A stretch of DNA of 52,027 bases from Planctomycetota bacterium (lineage in GTDB: Bacteria; Planctomycetota; Planctomycetia; Pirellulales; PLA5): positions 1 to 52,027 of the forward strand of contig JAJDEG010000123.1 of the NCBI GenBank assembly GCA_029259895.1, written 5' to 3'. Under the pieces are notes generated by a model that was not told where the DNA came from, searched no databases, and saw nothing but the letters and a program-made list of their open reading frames with translations. The translations under genes were made by a program, and so were the position numbers. Below, in pieces: positions 1-10,347 of this stretch (positions within the stretch are counted from its first letter, which is position 1; each line of letters opens with the position of its first letter).

Positions 1-306
1 GCGTCTCGATCTTGCCTGGCTTGCCATCAAGCGGCTCGCAACGGCCACAAGAAGCCGACTCGCCGTTTCCAACCGCCAAACCGAGCTTCGGAAGTTCGCC
101 GCGGCCGCGGCATGAAACGCCCTTTTTCAACGGGCTGCTAACCGTTGCTTAGGCCAGCGTGAACAACAAGGAAGCGTTCGGAATTTGACCACGACATGCT
201 GGCGTTGCGTGGGCTGACAATTTCGCGCAGTGCGGACCAACAAGTTGATGGTGAGCACATTGCACCTGGTATGTTCACCGAGGGCTAGGTACGTCGGGGA
301 GCTAAA

Positions 307-1458
307 TTACTCCGCGTCGGCGAAGAGGGCTTCTGTGAATTCGTTGGGGTCGAAGGTGGCGAAGTCTTCTGGTTTTTCGCCGAGGCCGACGAATTTTACT
401 GGGAGCTTGAATTCTTGGCGGATGGGGACGACTACGCCGCCTTTGGCTGTGCCGTCTAGTTTGGCGAGGATGATGCCCGTGCATTGGACGGCTTCGGTGA
501 AGCCTTTGGCCTGGCTGACGCCGTTTTGGCCAGCGGTGGCGTCTAGGACTAGCAGGACTTCGTGCGGGGCGGCGGGGATTTGTTTGTTGATGACGCGGTG
601 GATCTTGGACAGCTCTTGCATGAGGCTGGTTTGGGTTTGCAGGCGGCCGGCGGTGTCGACGATGCAGACGTCGGCTTTCTTCTCGATGGCCGTGGCGACG
701 GCGCGGTGGGCGACGCTGGCCGGGTCGGAGCCTTGGGGACCGGTGACGATTTCGGCACCGACGCGGGCGGCCCAAACGGTGAGCTGCTCGACGGCGGCGG
801 CGCGGAAGGTGTCGGCGGCGCCGAGGACGACGGTCTTGCCTTCGCCGCGGAAACGGCTGGCTAGCTTGGCGATGCTGGTGGTTTTGCCGGAGCCGTTGAC
901 GCCGCAGATCATGAGGACGGTGGGGCCGGATTCGGCGAATGCGAGCGGCGCGGCGGCGGTGAATTCGTCTTGGGCCATGAGCGACTTGAGCTTCTCTTTG
1001 ACCTTGGCGAGGACTTCGGACATCTGGGCGACGCGGGCGCGGAAGTTGTCGCGGACTTCGGCGACGATTTCCTTGGAGGCTTTTACGCCCATGTCTGTCT
1101 TGACGAGGGCGGCGAAGAGTTCGTCGAGGAAGGCGTCGTCGACGAGGCGGCCTTCGCGCTTGAAGAGGTCGCGGATGTCGGTCTTGAGGAGCGCGGTGGT
1201 CTTGGAGAGGCCGGTTTTTAGGCGGGCGAAGAAGCCGCGCTTTGCGGGGACTGGGGGCTGGGGGCTGGGGGTTGGGGGTTGGGATTCGGGGGTCGGGATT
1301 CGGGATTCGGGGGCGGTGTCGATGGCGCTATCGGTGGCATTATCGACGGCGTCGACTTCTTCGAGATCGACTTCGTTAACATCGACTTCGGAGACGGGCG
1401 CGGGCGGTGTTTGCGTGGTGGGTTTTGGTTTGCTGCGGAAGCGGTCGAAGATGCCCAT
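307..1458 (-). CDS. ftsY: Signal recognition particle receptor FtsY (NG GTPase domain)
   Basis: ORF 383 aa; GVNGSGKTTSIAKLA P-loop, GAADTFRAAAVEQL, VDTAGRLQT, LAKLDGTAKGG motifs; Pro-rich N-terminal linker. Confidence 0.97.
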   Translation of the reverse strand: MGIFDRFRSKPKPTTQTPPAPVSEVDVNEVDLEEVDAVDNATDSAIDTAPESRIPTPESQPPTPSPQPPVPAKRGFFARLKTGLSKTTALLKTDIRDLFKREGRLVDDAFLDELFAALVKTDMGVKASKEIVAEVRDNFRARVAQMSEVLAKVKEKLKSLMAQDEFTAAAPLAFAESGPTVLMICGVNGSGKTTSIAKLASRFRGEGKTVVLGAADTFRAAAVEQLTVWAARVGAEIVTGPQGSDPASVAHRAVATAIEKKADVCIVDTAGRLQTQTSLMQELSKIHRVINKQIPAAPHEVLLVLDATAGQNGVSQAKGFTEAVQCTGIILAKLDGTAKGGVVVPIRQEFKLPVKFVGLGEKPEDFATFDPNEFTEALFADAE

Positions 1459-1596
1459 GGGGGGAAGTCTCGGTTTTCAAGGTTCAAGTTTCAAGGTTCA
1501 AATGAGGTTTAAGGTCTAGGCAGTGCTTTCGGCGAAAGGATTCGCCTCCTACAGTTCTGGGATAAGCACTAAGTCTTACGACTCAGGCCTCGGGCC

Positions 1597-2250
1597 TCAA
1601 GCCTCACGCCTTCGTTGGACGAGGGCGGCGAGCTTGTCGACGACCTCCTCGGGTGTGAGGCCGTCGGTGCGAACTTCGATGGCGTCGGGGGCCGGGACGA
1701 GGGGGCCGACGGTGCGGGTGGCGTCGCTGGCGTCGCGGTCGTTTTGTTGGGCTAGGACTTCGTCGAAGTCGATCGTTTCGCCGCGGGCGAGGAGGTCGGC
1801 GTGGCGGCGGCGGGCGCGTTCTTCGGCGCTGGCGGTGAGGAAGATTTTGCACTCGGCATTGGGGAAAGCGACCGTGCCTTGGTCGCGGCCTTCGGTGACA
1901 AAGTCGGCGGCGGCGACGACGCGCTGCTGGAGGGCGACGAGGTGCGCTCGGACTTGGGGATTGCCTGCGGTGTGGCGGGTGAGGCGGGTGACTTCGACGG
2001 TGCGGATGGCGGCCGTGACGTCCTCACCGTCGAGCAGGACGCGCTCGGCCGTGACGTCGATGTTGGCGGCATTGGCGGCGTCGGCGACGGCTTGGGCGTC
2101 GTTCCAGTCGACGCCGCGGCGATGGGCGGCCAGCGCGGCGGCGCGATACATCGCGCCAGTGTCGAGGAAGCGGAAGCCGAGACGCTCGGCGAGCCGCCGC
2201 GCGACGACGCTTTTACCGGCACCGGCGGGTCCGTCGATGGTGACGATCAT
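1597..2250 (-). CDS. cmk: Cytidylate kinase
   Basis: 217 aa; MIVTIDGPAGAGKSVVARRLAERLGFRFLDTGAMYRAAAL, EGRDQGTVAFPNAECKIFLTASAEERARRR. Confidence 0.96.
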   Translation of the reverse strand: MIVTIDGPAGAGKSVVARRLAERLGFRFLDTGAMYRAAALAAHRRGVDWNDAQAVADAANAANIDVTAERVLLDGEDVTAAIRTVEVTRLTRHTAGNPQVRAHLVALQQRVVAAADFVTEGRDQGTVAFPNAECKIFLTASAEERARRRHADLLARGETIDFDEVLAQQNDRDASDATRTVGPLVPAPDAIEVRTDGLTPEEVVDKLAALVQRRREA

Positions 2251-2308
2251 GAACGGGGGCTGGAGGTTGGGGGCTGGGGGTGGGGATTCGAGATTCAGGG
2301 CACGGCGA

Positions 2309-5116
2309 TTACCAGCGGGCTTCTAGGGCTAGCCATTGGCCGGCGGATAGTTCGGCGATGGCGTTGCCATCTTCCGTGGTTAGGTCGTAGACGGTTTTGC
2401 CGAGGAAGTCGACTTCTTGGGCCGTGGCGATGGGGTGCAATGCGGAGATGCGAACTTTCGCCGGACGGCCGAGCGTTTCGAGCAGGCGGGTGCGAAAGCC
2501 GACTGGTTTGCCGTCTTCGACAATGGGCGACCAGTGCGTGGCAACGACGTTCTTGGCGTCGATGTGGAAGAACCAACTCGTCGCGCCGACGGCTGGGGCG
2601 GTTGTCGGTTCGGCGAGCAGGGCTGGCGGCGCTAGCAGATCGAGAGCCGCGGCCATTGGCTGTTTAATGCCAAGGCCGAGGGCGATGCGATAGCGGCGGG
2701 CCGTTTCGCCGCGGGTGACGAGCAGCGTGTCGAGCATCCGCGGACCGCTCACTCGATGGTACGGCAGACCGAGCGTGAAGATCGTCACCATGCCTTGCGG
2801 CAAGTCGAGGTCGATGTAATGCGGAGCTTCGATGCGGGAAAGTTCGGTCGGTTGACGAAGGCCGCCGACTGTGCGAAAGAGGTTGGCGGTTTCGTCTGCC
2901 CAGGCGAAGCGGCTGCCGTAGTAGGAGTTCCAGGGATCGGCACGGGGCGGCTCGTCGATGTCGAGTTCGATGTCGATTTCGAGCACCGGGCGGCTGCGCC
3001 AGAGGCGGAACGTTTGGCGATAGCCGGCGAGGCGCTTGCCTTGGCGGTCGAGCAGGCGGCCGGCGGCGACGGTCTCGCCCAACACGGGGCCGGCGGACTT
3101 GACGGTGACGCGGTCGGCGGCCATGACCGAGTAGACGGCGGCCTCGTCGGGATCGCGCCACGGATCGCCGGAAGCTCGGGCAGGGCCGGGCGTGCGTAAC
3201 GCGAGTTGCTGCGAGATCAGGTTCTTGCGGTGATTGACGCCGCGGAAGGATTGTAGCGCTCCGGTGACCGGATTGACGTGGGCCTCGATGTAGCCGTTTT
3301 GGAGCAAGCCGGTTGCGTCGGCCATAGGGGCAGGTGGCTTGACGCGACCACGCGTCGCTGGCGGGGCTGTCTGGCTATCACCGCCGCCGATCCAGGCGAA
3401 ACCGAGCGGCGGAACTTCGACCACGGCGCGGCATACAGAGCCATCAACGCCGGCGGCAAGGACGGGACCGTCGACGTGCGGCGTGGCCATGCCGGATGGC
3501 ATGTTGACGCCCAAGCGGCGTTTGAAGCTCAACGGGTTGAAGACGAGAATGCCGGGAGAGCCGCCCGCGACGACGCGGGGAATGCGGTCGTTGATGGCGG
3601 CGATGAGGGCGTCGGGTGATTGGGCATCGCTGTTTGGCTGGCTACCGAGTGCAACGGCGATCGTATGGAGCGCGTCGTGGGCGGCGCGTGCGGCGGCGGC
3701 TTGGTGATCGCGAACGTGCCGCGAAATTGGATCGGGCCGCTCGCGGAGGACGTCGTGCGTAAGCAGCGGCGAGCGATATTCGTCGGCCTCGAAGCGGACG
3801 AAGACGCTGGGCGACGACGACTCGCCGAAGAAGTCCTCGATGGTGACGAACTTGCCGAGCACGGGCGCGTAGCGATGGGCGCGGCGAAGATCCTCGTGCC
3901 AACAGGCGACCTGACCGGGCCAATGGGCGAGCACGACGCAGGCGACGTGATGGTGGTCCATCGACTCGCCCATCTTGACCGAAAGGCCGAGAAAACTATC
4001 GGCACGGGCGGCATCGAGCGGCAGGCGGTTCAAGGCGTCGATGGCCGTGCCGTCGAGGCCTTCCCAGCGGGATTTCGCCTGCTCGCTCTGCGGGAAACGT
4101 CCCTCGTCGAGCGAAACGTGCCACGCTCCGGCGAAACCGGTCTTCGAGAGGAGCTGCGGAAGCCACGGGGCGATGGCGAAGCGGCGGCTTCCCCACACGG
4201 CCGGCTGGTGACCGAGGTGCTGCTCGTACAAGTTCAAGCCACGGCGGAAGTCCGTGAGGACGGTTTCCGGATCGGCCAGCGGCGGGTCGGCCGCGCCGTA
4301 CGATCCACCGATGACGCCGATACGCTTCTCTGTCCACGCCGTGCGGATGTCGGCGAGCGTGTCGCCGTGAGAATCGGCAAGCGCGGCGAGGTCGTCGCCG
4401 GCAAGGAGCAGGCTGACCGGAACTGGACCGGCGACTTCCCGGCGCAGCGACTGGCCAAGCGTCGTGGACGCCGTCAGGACCACGTCGATTAGATAGGCGT
4501 CGACGGGGTAGAAATGTTCACGGGCTTCGGCCAACACGTCGAAGCAGTTTTGCAGCCGGCGGCGGGTTTCTTCCTGGTCGTTGCCGACATAGGCGGTGGC
4601 GCCGGCGACGATCTGTTGGTTGAAGTTGGCCTGATCGATGTTGCTCATGTACCGCATGCGGCGGGTGAGCAGTTCGACCTGAAGGTAGAGAAAGCCGACG
4701 GCGAGAAAATCGGCGGCGAGGTCGTCTGTGGATGGATCGTCGGTTGAACTGCTGGCAGTCGGATTGTCGCTGTCATCCCGTTCATCGAGGGCGGCCAACG
4801 CCGCCGCGACGATCTCGCCGCGATGGCGAAGCTTGCGGATGACCGCCGCGCCTTCTTCTTCCGCCCGGCTGATATAGCCGGCGGGCAGTTCACGATCGCA
4901 CATTTCTGGCACGACGACCAACCGTCCGGCCAGCGTTTCCGGCGGGCAATCGACGCGCTGCCACGTCGGCATCGCCGCAGCCGATGCGATCAGCCTAGGA
5001 TGCCAGAGCGCCGACCACGCCGAAAGCACGGCCTCGGCCTCGTCGGCTTCATAATGGACCGGAAAGTCCTCCAGACTGTGGCACGGCAGTAGGACGATCA
5101 GTTCTTCGAACTTCAT
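2309..5116 (-). CDS. Large glycoside hydrolase family 38 (alpha-mannosidase)-like protein
   Basis: 935 aa ORF with GH38-like features (GVIGGSYGAADPPLADPETVLTDFRRGLNLYEQHLGHQPAVWGSRRFAIAPWLPQLL); family assigned by eye. Confidence 0.6.
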   Translation of the reverse strand: MKFEELIVLLPCHSLEDFPVHYEADEAEAVLSAWSALWHPRLIASAAAMPTWQRVDCPPETLAGRLVVVPEMCDRELPAGYISRAEEEGAAVIRKLRHRGEIVAAALAALDERDDSDNPTASSSTDDPSTDDLAADFLAVGFLYLQVELLTRRMRYMSNIDQANFNQQIVAGATAYVGNDQEETRRRLQNCFDVLAEAREHFYPVDAYLIDVVLTASTTLGQSLRREVAGPVPVSLLLAGDDLAALADSHGDTLADIRTAWTEKRIGVIGGSYGAADPPLADPETVLTDFRRGLNLYEQHLGHQPAVWGSRRFAIAPWLPQLLSKTGFAGAWHVSLDEGRFPQSEQAKSRWEGLDGTAIDALNRLPLDAARADSFLGLSVKMGESMDHHHVACVVLAHWPGQVACWHEDLRRAHRYAPVLGKFVTIEDFFGESSSPSVFVRFEADEYRSPLLTHDVLRERPDPISRHVRDHQAAAARAAHDALHTIAVALGSQPNSDAQSPDALIAAINDRIPRVVAGGSPGILVFNPLSFKRRLGVNMPSGMATPHVDGPVLAAGVDGSVCRAVVEVPPLGFAWIGGGDSQTAPPATRGRVKPPAPMADATGLLQNGYIEAHVNPVTGALQSFRGVNHRKNLISQQLALRTPGPARASGDPWRDPDEAAVYSVMAADRVTVKSAGPVLGETVAAGRLLDRQGKRLAGYRQTFRLWRSRPVLEIDIELDIDEPPRADPWNSYYGSRFAWADETANLFRTVGGLRQPTELSRIEAPHYIDLDLPQGMVTIFTLGLPYHRVSGPRMLDTLLVTRGETARRYRIALGLGIKQPMAAALDLLAPPALLAEPTTAPAVGATSWFFHIDAKNVVATHWSPIVEDGKPVGFRTRLLETLGRPAKVRISALHPIATAQEVDFLGKTVYDLTTEDGNAIAELSAGQWLALEARW

Positions 5117-5432
5117 GAAACCGTGCGGGTGTGGCGAGGACGATGGGACGACCCAAACAAGACGCGGCCGATATGGACATGGGCAGCGCGGATTGGCCGA
5201 ACGGGGGACGCTTCACGATAAACCACGGTTGGTCGACCGTCGAGGCGTGCTTCCGGGGGCCGTGACGGCAACGGCCTCGAATGCAATCGGCAGGCGTCGC
5301 GGAATCCTTGCGTGCCACGCCGGCGTTGGTTAGGCTGTCGACGAACGGTTTTTGAGGGACTTTGCGGTCTGATTAGGCGACCGCTTACGGCACGGCCGAT
5401 GCCGACGCGAACCGGCCCGCGGGGAACTTGCG

Positions 5433-5849
5433 ATGACGGATGCGAAGACGGAAGCAAAGAGCGACGCCCCGGCGAAGCTAGGCACGGGGAAGCGGGTGTT
5501 GCTGGTAGACGACGATTACGAGATCGTCGAGGCGATTCGCCACGCGCTCGAGGCGAAGGGATATACCGTGCTGCTCGCCCGTGATGGCAACCAGGGGCTG
5601 GCGATGGCCGAACGGGAAGACCCCGATTTGATGATCCTGGACATGATGATGCCCAAGCGGAGCGGGTTCTTGGTGCTCGAAAAGCTGCGGCGGAGCCGGC
5701 CTGTGCCGCTAAGAGTCATCATGATTACCGCTAACGAGGGGAGTCGTCACAAAGCATACGCGGAGATGCTGGGGGTCGACGACTATATCCGCAAGCCGTT
5801 CGCCATGGACCGGCTAATCGAGAGCGTTGGGCGACTGTTGGCGACATAG
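5433..5849 (+). CDS. Single-domain response regulator (CheY-like receiver)
   Basis: KRVLLVDDDYEIVEAIRHALEAKGYTVLLARDG...DLMILDMMMPKRSG...VIMITAN...YIRKPF. Confidence 0.93.
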   Translation: MTDAKTEAKSDAPAKLGTGKRVLLVDDDYEIVEAIRHALEAKGYTVLLARDGNQGLAMAEREDPDLMILDMMMPKRSGFLVLEKLRRSRPVPLRVIMITANEGSRHKAYAEMLGVDDYIRKPFAMDRLIESVGRLLAT

Positions 5850-6012
5850 CGGCTGCTGGCGACACGTAGCGACCTGGCGCGCAGCCACGATCACGGGAGC
5901 CGGGAGACGGAAAACGGAAGCGCTGCGGCAATAAGTCCCCTTTCGCAAACGCCGGCGACTCCTATAATGCGGGATTACCGAGTTTTCCCGTTCTCGACGC
6001 GAGCGACGAGTT

Positions 6013-6216
6013 ATGCCTAAGCAAAAGACCCACAAAGGAGCCAAAAAACGGTTCCGCGTGACCGCCAACGGCAAGGTCATGCACCGTGCGGCCGGCACGA
6101 GCCACTTGGCCGCCGGGGTGAGCAAGAAACGCCGCCGCAATTTGCGCGGAACGCGCGTGCTGGCCGACGTCTCGTCGAAGAATATCCGACGAGCGCTGGC
6201 TGGAAAAAGTTACTAA
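6013..6216 (+). CDS. rpmI: Ribosomal protein bL35
   Basis: MPKQKTHKGAKKRFRVTANGKVMHRAAGTSHL...KKRRRNLRG. Confidence 0.96.
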   Translation: MPKQKTHKGAKKRFRVTANGKVMHRAAGTSHLAAGVSKKRRRNLRGTRVLADVSSKNIRRALAGKSY

Positions 6217-6226
6217 CCGAACAACC

Positions 6227-6249
6227 GCCGAAGGCTACTGGCCTTCGGC
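6227..6249 (+). promoter_or_regulatory. Hairpin in the long rpmI-rplT intergenic region
   Basis: GCCGAAGG-CTACTGG-CCTTCGGC, 8-bp perfect stem just after the rpmI stop; no T-run follows. Confidence 0.35.
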
Positions 6250-6431
6250 ACGTCGCGTGGCGAGAAAATACGCCGCGCGATAGGCCAGCAGCGCGATGAG
6301 CGTTGCCGGCTGCGGGCGAAACGAAACGGCCGACTGTCCCGCTCCGCCCGATGCCCGGCACATGGGCGAACCAACTTCCGTCGGCCTTTGCGGCGGGGGC
6401 CCGATGTGCCAACAGTGAGAAAGATTGAACC

Positions 6432-6800
6432 ATGCGTACACGTAAAGGTGCCGCGCGCAATCAGGCGAAGAAGCGGCTGTTCAAGAAGGTCAAGGGCTAC
6501 GTCGGCGGCCGTCACGGACTCTTGCGGACGGCGAAGGAAACGCTCGTTCGCGCCGAGGCATTCGCCTTCCGCGATCGCCGAGCCAAGAAACGCGAGTTTC
6601 GTCGGCTGTGGATCATCCGCCTCAACGCCGCCTGCCGCGAGCGTGGCTTGCGTTATAGCGAGTTCATCAACGGTCTGGGCAAAGCGAATATCGAAACCAA
6701 CCGCAAGATGCTTTCGGAAATGGCGATTCGCGATCCACAAGCTTTCGACGCCGTGTTCGCCCTCGTCAAGGACGCGCTCGGCGCGACGGCCGCGGCATAG
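6432..6800 (+). CDS. rplT: Ribosomal protein bL20
   Basis: [61 protein letters not shown]. Confidence 0.97.
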   Translation: MRTRKGAARNQAKKRLFKKVKGYVGGRHGLLRTAKETLVRAEAFAFRDRRAKKREFRRLWIIRLNAACRERGLRYSEFINGLGKANIETNRKMLSEMAIRDPQAFDAVFALVKDALGATAAA

Positions 6801-6826
6801 CGTTTCGCAACGGTGTAGTTGCGTGA

Positions 6827-6909
6827 CGTAGGGTGGGTCGAATGGAGTGAGGCCCACCAGGTTTCGGCGTCCTTCTCGGTGGGCCTCACTCCGTTCGACC
6901 CACCCTACG
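6827..6909. repeat. Palindromic intergenic repeat, copy 1 (TAGGGTGGGTCGAAYGGAGTGAGGCCCACC...GGTGGGCCTCACTCCGTTCGACCCACCCTA)
   Basis: ~31-nt near-perfect inverted arms flanking ~20 nt; two further copies at 49119 and 51341. Confidence 0.9.
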
Positions 6910-6965
6910 CGAAGTCCGCACTGGCTGACCAGCCGGTGGCAGTACCCCGATAATCTGTTAGGACA

Positions 6966-8021
6966 ATGGGTCTGGCCGAATTCACCGCCGAACTGGAAGC
7001 GATGCGCTCGGCGGCGGCGACAGCCTTCGCTTCCGCGGCCGATGTCGAAGCGCTCGAGGCGGCCCGCGTCGACTTTCTCGGTGCCAAAGCGGGCCGTTTG
7101 CGAGCCGCCCAAAAAGGTCTCGGCGCTGTCGCCAAGCAAGACAAACCGCTCGCGGGCAAGCACTTCAACGAAGCTAAGCAGGCCATCGAAGCGTCGTTCG
7201 CGGCGGCGCAGCAGCGGCTCGCATCGAATGGCTCCGCGAAGCGAACCGGGCCGGCGTTCGATCCGACCGTGCCCGGCACGCCGCTCGTTCTCGGCCATCT
7301 GCATCCGATCACACAGACGATCGACGAGCTAACGGACATCATGGGCCGCTTGGGCTTCGCGGTCGCCGACGGACCAGAGATCGAAGACGAGTGGCACAAC
7401 TTCGAGGCGCTGAACATCCCGTTGTCGCATCCGGCCCGCGACCCGCTCGAAAATTTCTACCTTTCGACGGCGAAAGCAGCCGATCCGGCCGGCGGTAAGT
7501 TGAAGCAAGCCGCGACGAGCGAACCGACGCTGCTGTTGCGAAGTCAAACCAGCACGGTCCAAATTCGCGTGATGGAAAAGACTCCGCCGCCGGTGCGCAT
7601 CATTGCACTGGGCCGCGTCTATCGTCCCGACACGGCCGACGCGACGCACTACCCGATGTTCCATCAAATCGAAGGTCTGCTGATCGACCGGCACGTGACG
7701 ATGGCCGACCTCAAGACGGTGCTGCGGTTGTTCGCCAGCAGCTACCTCGGCAGCGACGTCCGCATCCGCTTCCGCCCGTCGTTCTTTCCTTTCACGGAAC
7801 CGAGCGTCGAAGTCGACATGAGCTGGAATGACGGCTGGCTCGAATTCGGCGGTGCGGGCATGGTCGATCCCAACGTGTTACGATCCGTCGGCTACGATCC
7901 CGACGAAGTCTCCGGCTTCGCCTTCGGTCTCGGCGTCGAGCGACTATGCATGCGCCGCCACGCCATCGACGACATCCGCGAGTTCTACAAGAACGACGTG
8001 CGGTTCCTAGAACAGTTTTAG
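6966..8021 (+). CDS. pheS: Phenylalanyl-tRNA synthetase alpha subunit
   Basis: [79 protein letters not shown]. Confidence 0.97.
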   Translation: MGLAEFTAELEAMRSAAATAFASAADVEALEAARVDFLGAKAGRLRAAQKGLGAVAKQDKPLAGKHFNEAKQAIEASFAAAQQRLASNGSAKRTGPAFDPTVPGTPLVLGHLHPITQTIDELTDIMGRLGFAVADGPEIEDEWHNFEALNIPLSHPARDPLENFYLSTAKAADPAGGKLKQAATSEPTLLLRSQTSTVQIRVMEKTPPPVRIIALGRVYRPDTADATHYPMFHQIEGLLIDRHVTMADLKTVLRLFASSYLGSDVRIRFRPSFFPFTEPSVEVDMSWNDGWLEFGGAGMVDPNVLRSVGYDPDEVSGFAFGLGVERLCMRRHAIDDIREFYKNDVRFLEQF

Positions 8022-8092
8022 GCGTCACGATTCACCGAGAAGCTTGTCTTCGTTCTGCCCCTTGTCCCCTGCCTTCTGTCCCCTGATCTCCG

Positions 8093-10111
8093 ATGCTCAT
8101 CTCCTGGGACTGGCTCAAGACCTTCGCTCCGCTCGTCTGCACGCCAGACGAGTTGGCCGTTCGCCTAATGATGGCGGGCCTCAATCACGAAGGCACCACC
8201 GCCGTCGGCGATGACTGGGCGATCGACCTGGAGATCACGAGCAATCGGCCCGATTGCCTGGGGCACATTGGTGTGGCTCGCGAAGCGGCCGTGCTGTTCG
8301 GATTGCCGCTGAATATTCCCCCGGCAGCGGTCAAGGTGACGGGGTCGGCGGTCGGGTCGATTACCAAAGTCACCGTCCACTGTCCGGAGCTTTGTCCGCG
8401 GTATACGGCGCGAGTGATTCGGGGCGTAAAGGTTGGCCCGAGTCCGGCGTGGCTCACGAAGCGGCTTGCCACGATTGGCGTCGCGTCGATCAACAACATC
8501 GTCGACATCACGAACTACGTCCTGATGGAGTCCAGTCAGCCGCTCCATGCGTTCGACCTCGCCAAGCTCGCCGGGCCGGAGATTATCGTCCGCGCGGCGA
8601 CGCAGGGCGAAAAGCTCGTAGCGATCAACCATCACACTTACGAACTCGACGCTGCGATGTGCGCGATTGCCGATGCCCGCGTGCCGGTTGCGTTGGGCGG
8701 CGTGATGGGCGGCGCAGTGACGGAGGTATCGTCGGCTACGCGGGACTTGCTGATCGAAGCAGCCGAGTTTTCGCCGATGTCGATCCGCTCGACGGCCCGC
8801 AAATTGAACCTACACAGCGATTCGTCATACCGCTTCGAGCGTGGCGTCGATCCGGCCGGCGTCGATTGGGCGAGCCGGCGGTGTTGCGAATTGATTCTGG
8901 AACTGGCCGGCGGCGAATTGGCCGAGGGCGTGATCGATTCGGCTGCCGCCAGCGAACCGCTCCAGCCCGTGACGCTACGCTTCGCGCAGCTCAAGCGAAT
9001 TCTCGGCATCGACGTCGACTCGGACGCCGCCCGTCGCATTCTCACGGCCCTCGGCTGCGGCGAGCAGTCGGCCGATCGCGACAACGTGATCGTCGTGCCG
9101 CCAACGTGGCGACGCGACCTGACGCGCGAGATCGACCTCGTCGAGGAAGTTGCCCGCATCAACGGTTACGACAAGATTCCCGAGGACGTGCCCGTGGCAA
9201 TGACGGCATCGACGCGTTCGCCGCACGATCGCGTGGCCGAGAAAGTTCGCCGCGTGCTCACGGCCGCCGGATTCAACGAAGCGCTCACGCCCAGCGTCGT
9301 GACGGAGGATTTCTCCGCGCCGTTCAGTCCCTGGACGGACAACCCGCCGCTGCGATGCAGCGTGCCCGTGCTGCGGCGGGCCGACCTTCTGCGGCGAAGT
9401 CTCGTGCCCAGCTTGCTCGAATCGCGGCGAACGAACGAAGCGCTAGGCAACGAGCGGATCGAGCTGTTCGAGACCGCCCGCGTTTATCTGCCGCAGGGCG
9501 AAGCGTTGCCGCGCGAGGACTTGATGCTGTGTGTGGCCAGCGGCCGGTCGTTCGTCGATGTGAAAGGCGCGCTCGAAGCGGTGGTGGCGTCGGTCCACGC
9601 GGCGGCCGAGGTTGCCAGCGAGGACTACGAACATCCGCTATTTGCCGCGGCGGCCTGTCGGTTGTTGCTCGACGGCGAGCCGTGGGGCTTCTTGGGTGAA
9701 CTTTCCAAGGAGGGCCTTACGCAGTTCGACCTCCGCGAAAACGCGACCGTGGCGGAAGTGCGCTTCGGCCGCCTGCTGGAAATCGCCCGCCTTGTGCCGA
9801 AGTACGCCGTCGTGCCGGCGTATCCGGCGATCGATCGCGATTTGAATTTCGTCGTCGCGGAATCGGTCCGCTGGTCGCAACTCGCGGCGACCGTTCGCTC
9901 GGCGGCCGGCGAGCATCTGGAGCGGATCGAGTATCGCGAAACCTATCGCAACGCCAAGGATCCGCAGTTGGGCAAGGAGCGAAAGAGCTTGCTGCTGGCC
10001 TTACGACTGCGCTCGCATCGCGGCACGCTCACGGGCGAAGAGGCCGACGCCATCCGCGAGCAAATCGTCGCGGCCTGCCAAAAGCAGCACGCCGCGGAAC
10101 TGAGGGCGTAG
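8093..10111 (+). CDS. pheT: Phenylalanyl-tRNA synthetase beta subunit
   Basis: 672 aa; MLISWDWLKTFAPL, LEITSNRPDCLGHIGVAREAAVLF, SINNIVDITNYVLMESSQPLHAFDLAKL, YRFERGVDP. Confidence 0.97.
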   Translation: MLISWDWLKTFAPLVCTPDELAVRLMMAGLNHEGTTAVGDDWAIDLEITSNRPDCLGHIGVAREAAVLFGLPLNIPPAAVKVTGSAVGSITKVTVHCPELCPRYTARVIRGVKVGPSPAWLTKRLATIGVASINNIVDITNYVLMESSQPLHAFDLAKLAGPEIIVRAATQGEKLVAINHHTYELDAAMCAIADARVPVALGGVMGGAVTEVSSATRDLLIEAAEFSPMSIRSTARKLNLHSDSSYRFERGVDPAGVDWASRRCCELILELAGGELAEGVIDSAAASEPLQPVTLRFAQLKRILGIDVDSDAARRILTALGCGEQSADRDNVIVVPPTWRRDLTREIDLVEEVARINGYDKIPEDVPVAMTASTRSPHDRVAEKVRRVLTAAGFNEALTPSVVTEDFSAPFSPWTDNPPLRCSVPVLRRADLLRRSLVPSLLESRRTNEALGNERIELFETARVYLPQGEALPREDLMLCVASGRSFVDVKGALEAVVASVHAAAEVASEDYEHPLFAAAACRLLLDGEPWGFLGELSKEGLTQFDLRENATVAEVRFGRLLEIARLVPKYAVVPAYPAIDRDLNFVVAESVRWSQLAATVRSAAGEHLERIEYRETYRNAKDPQLGKERKSLLLALRLRSHRGTLTGEEADAIREQIVAACQKQHAAELRA

Positions 10112-10347
10112 TTCCCTGGCTGTTGGAGGCGACGTCCGCGACGCGAATCGCGCGCGACGCCGGCCGATTTTCGGCAATACCACCGTCTCCGCGGCGAATT
10201 TGCCTTCAGTTCGCCATATCCCCTTTCCCACGGCGACGGGCAACGCCAGTTCCTTTCACCCCGCCCGTTGCCACCGCGTACCCCCGCGACGTACCATATT
10301 GTGGCATTGAGCGACTGCGCGCACGGAACGCCTGGGAGGGACGAGTC

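Noticed and set aside
230-1519. 429-aa plus-strand ORF opposite ftsY
   Set aside because: Antisense ORF produced by high GC3; low-complexity Ser/Arg/Ala composition, while ftsY is clear on the minus strand.
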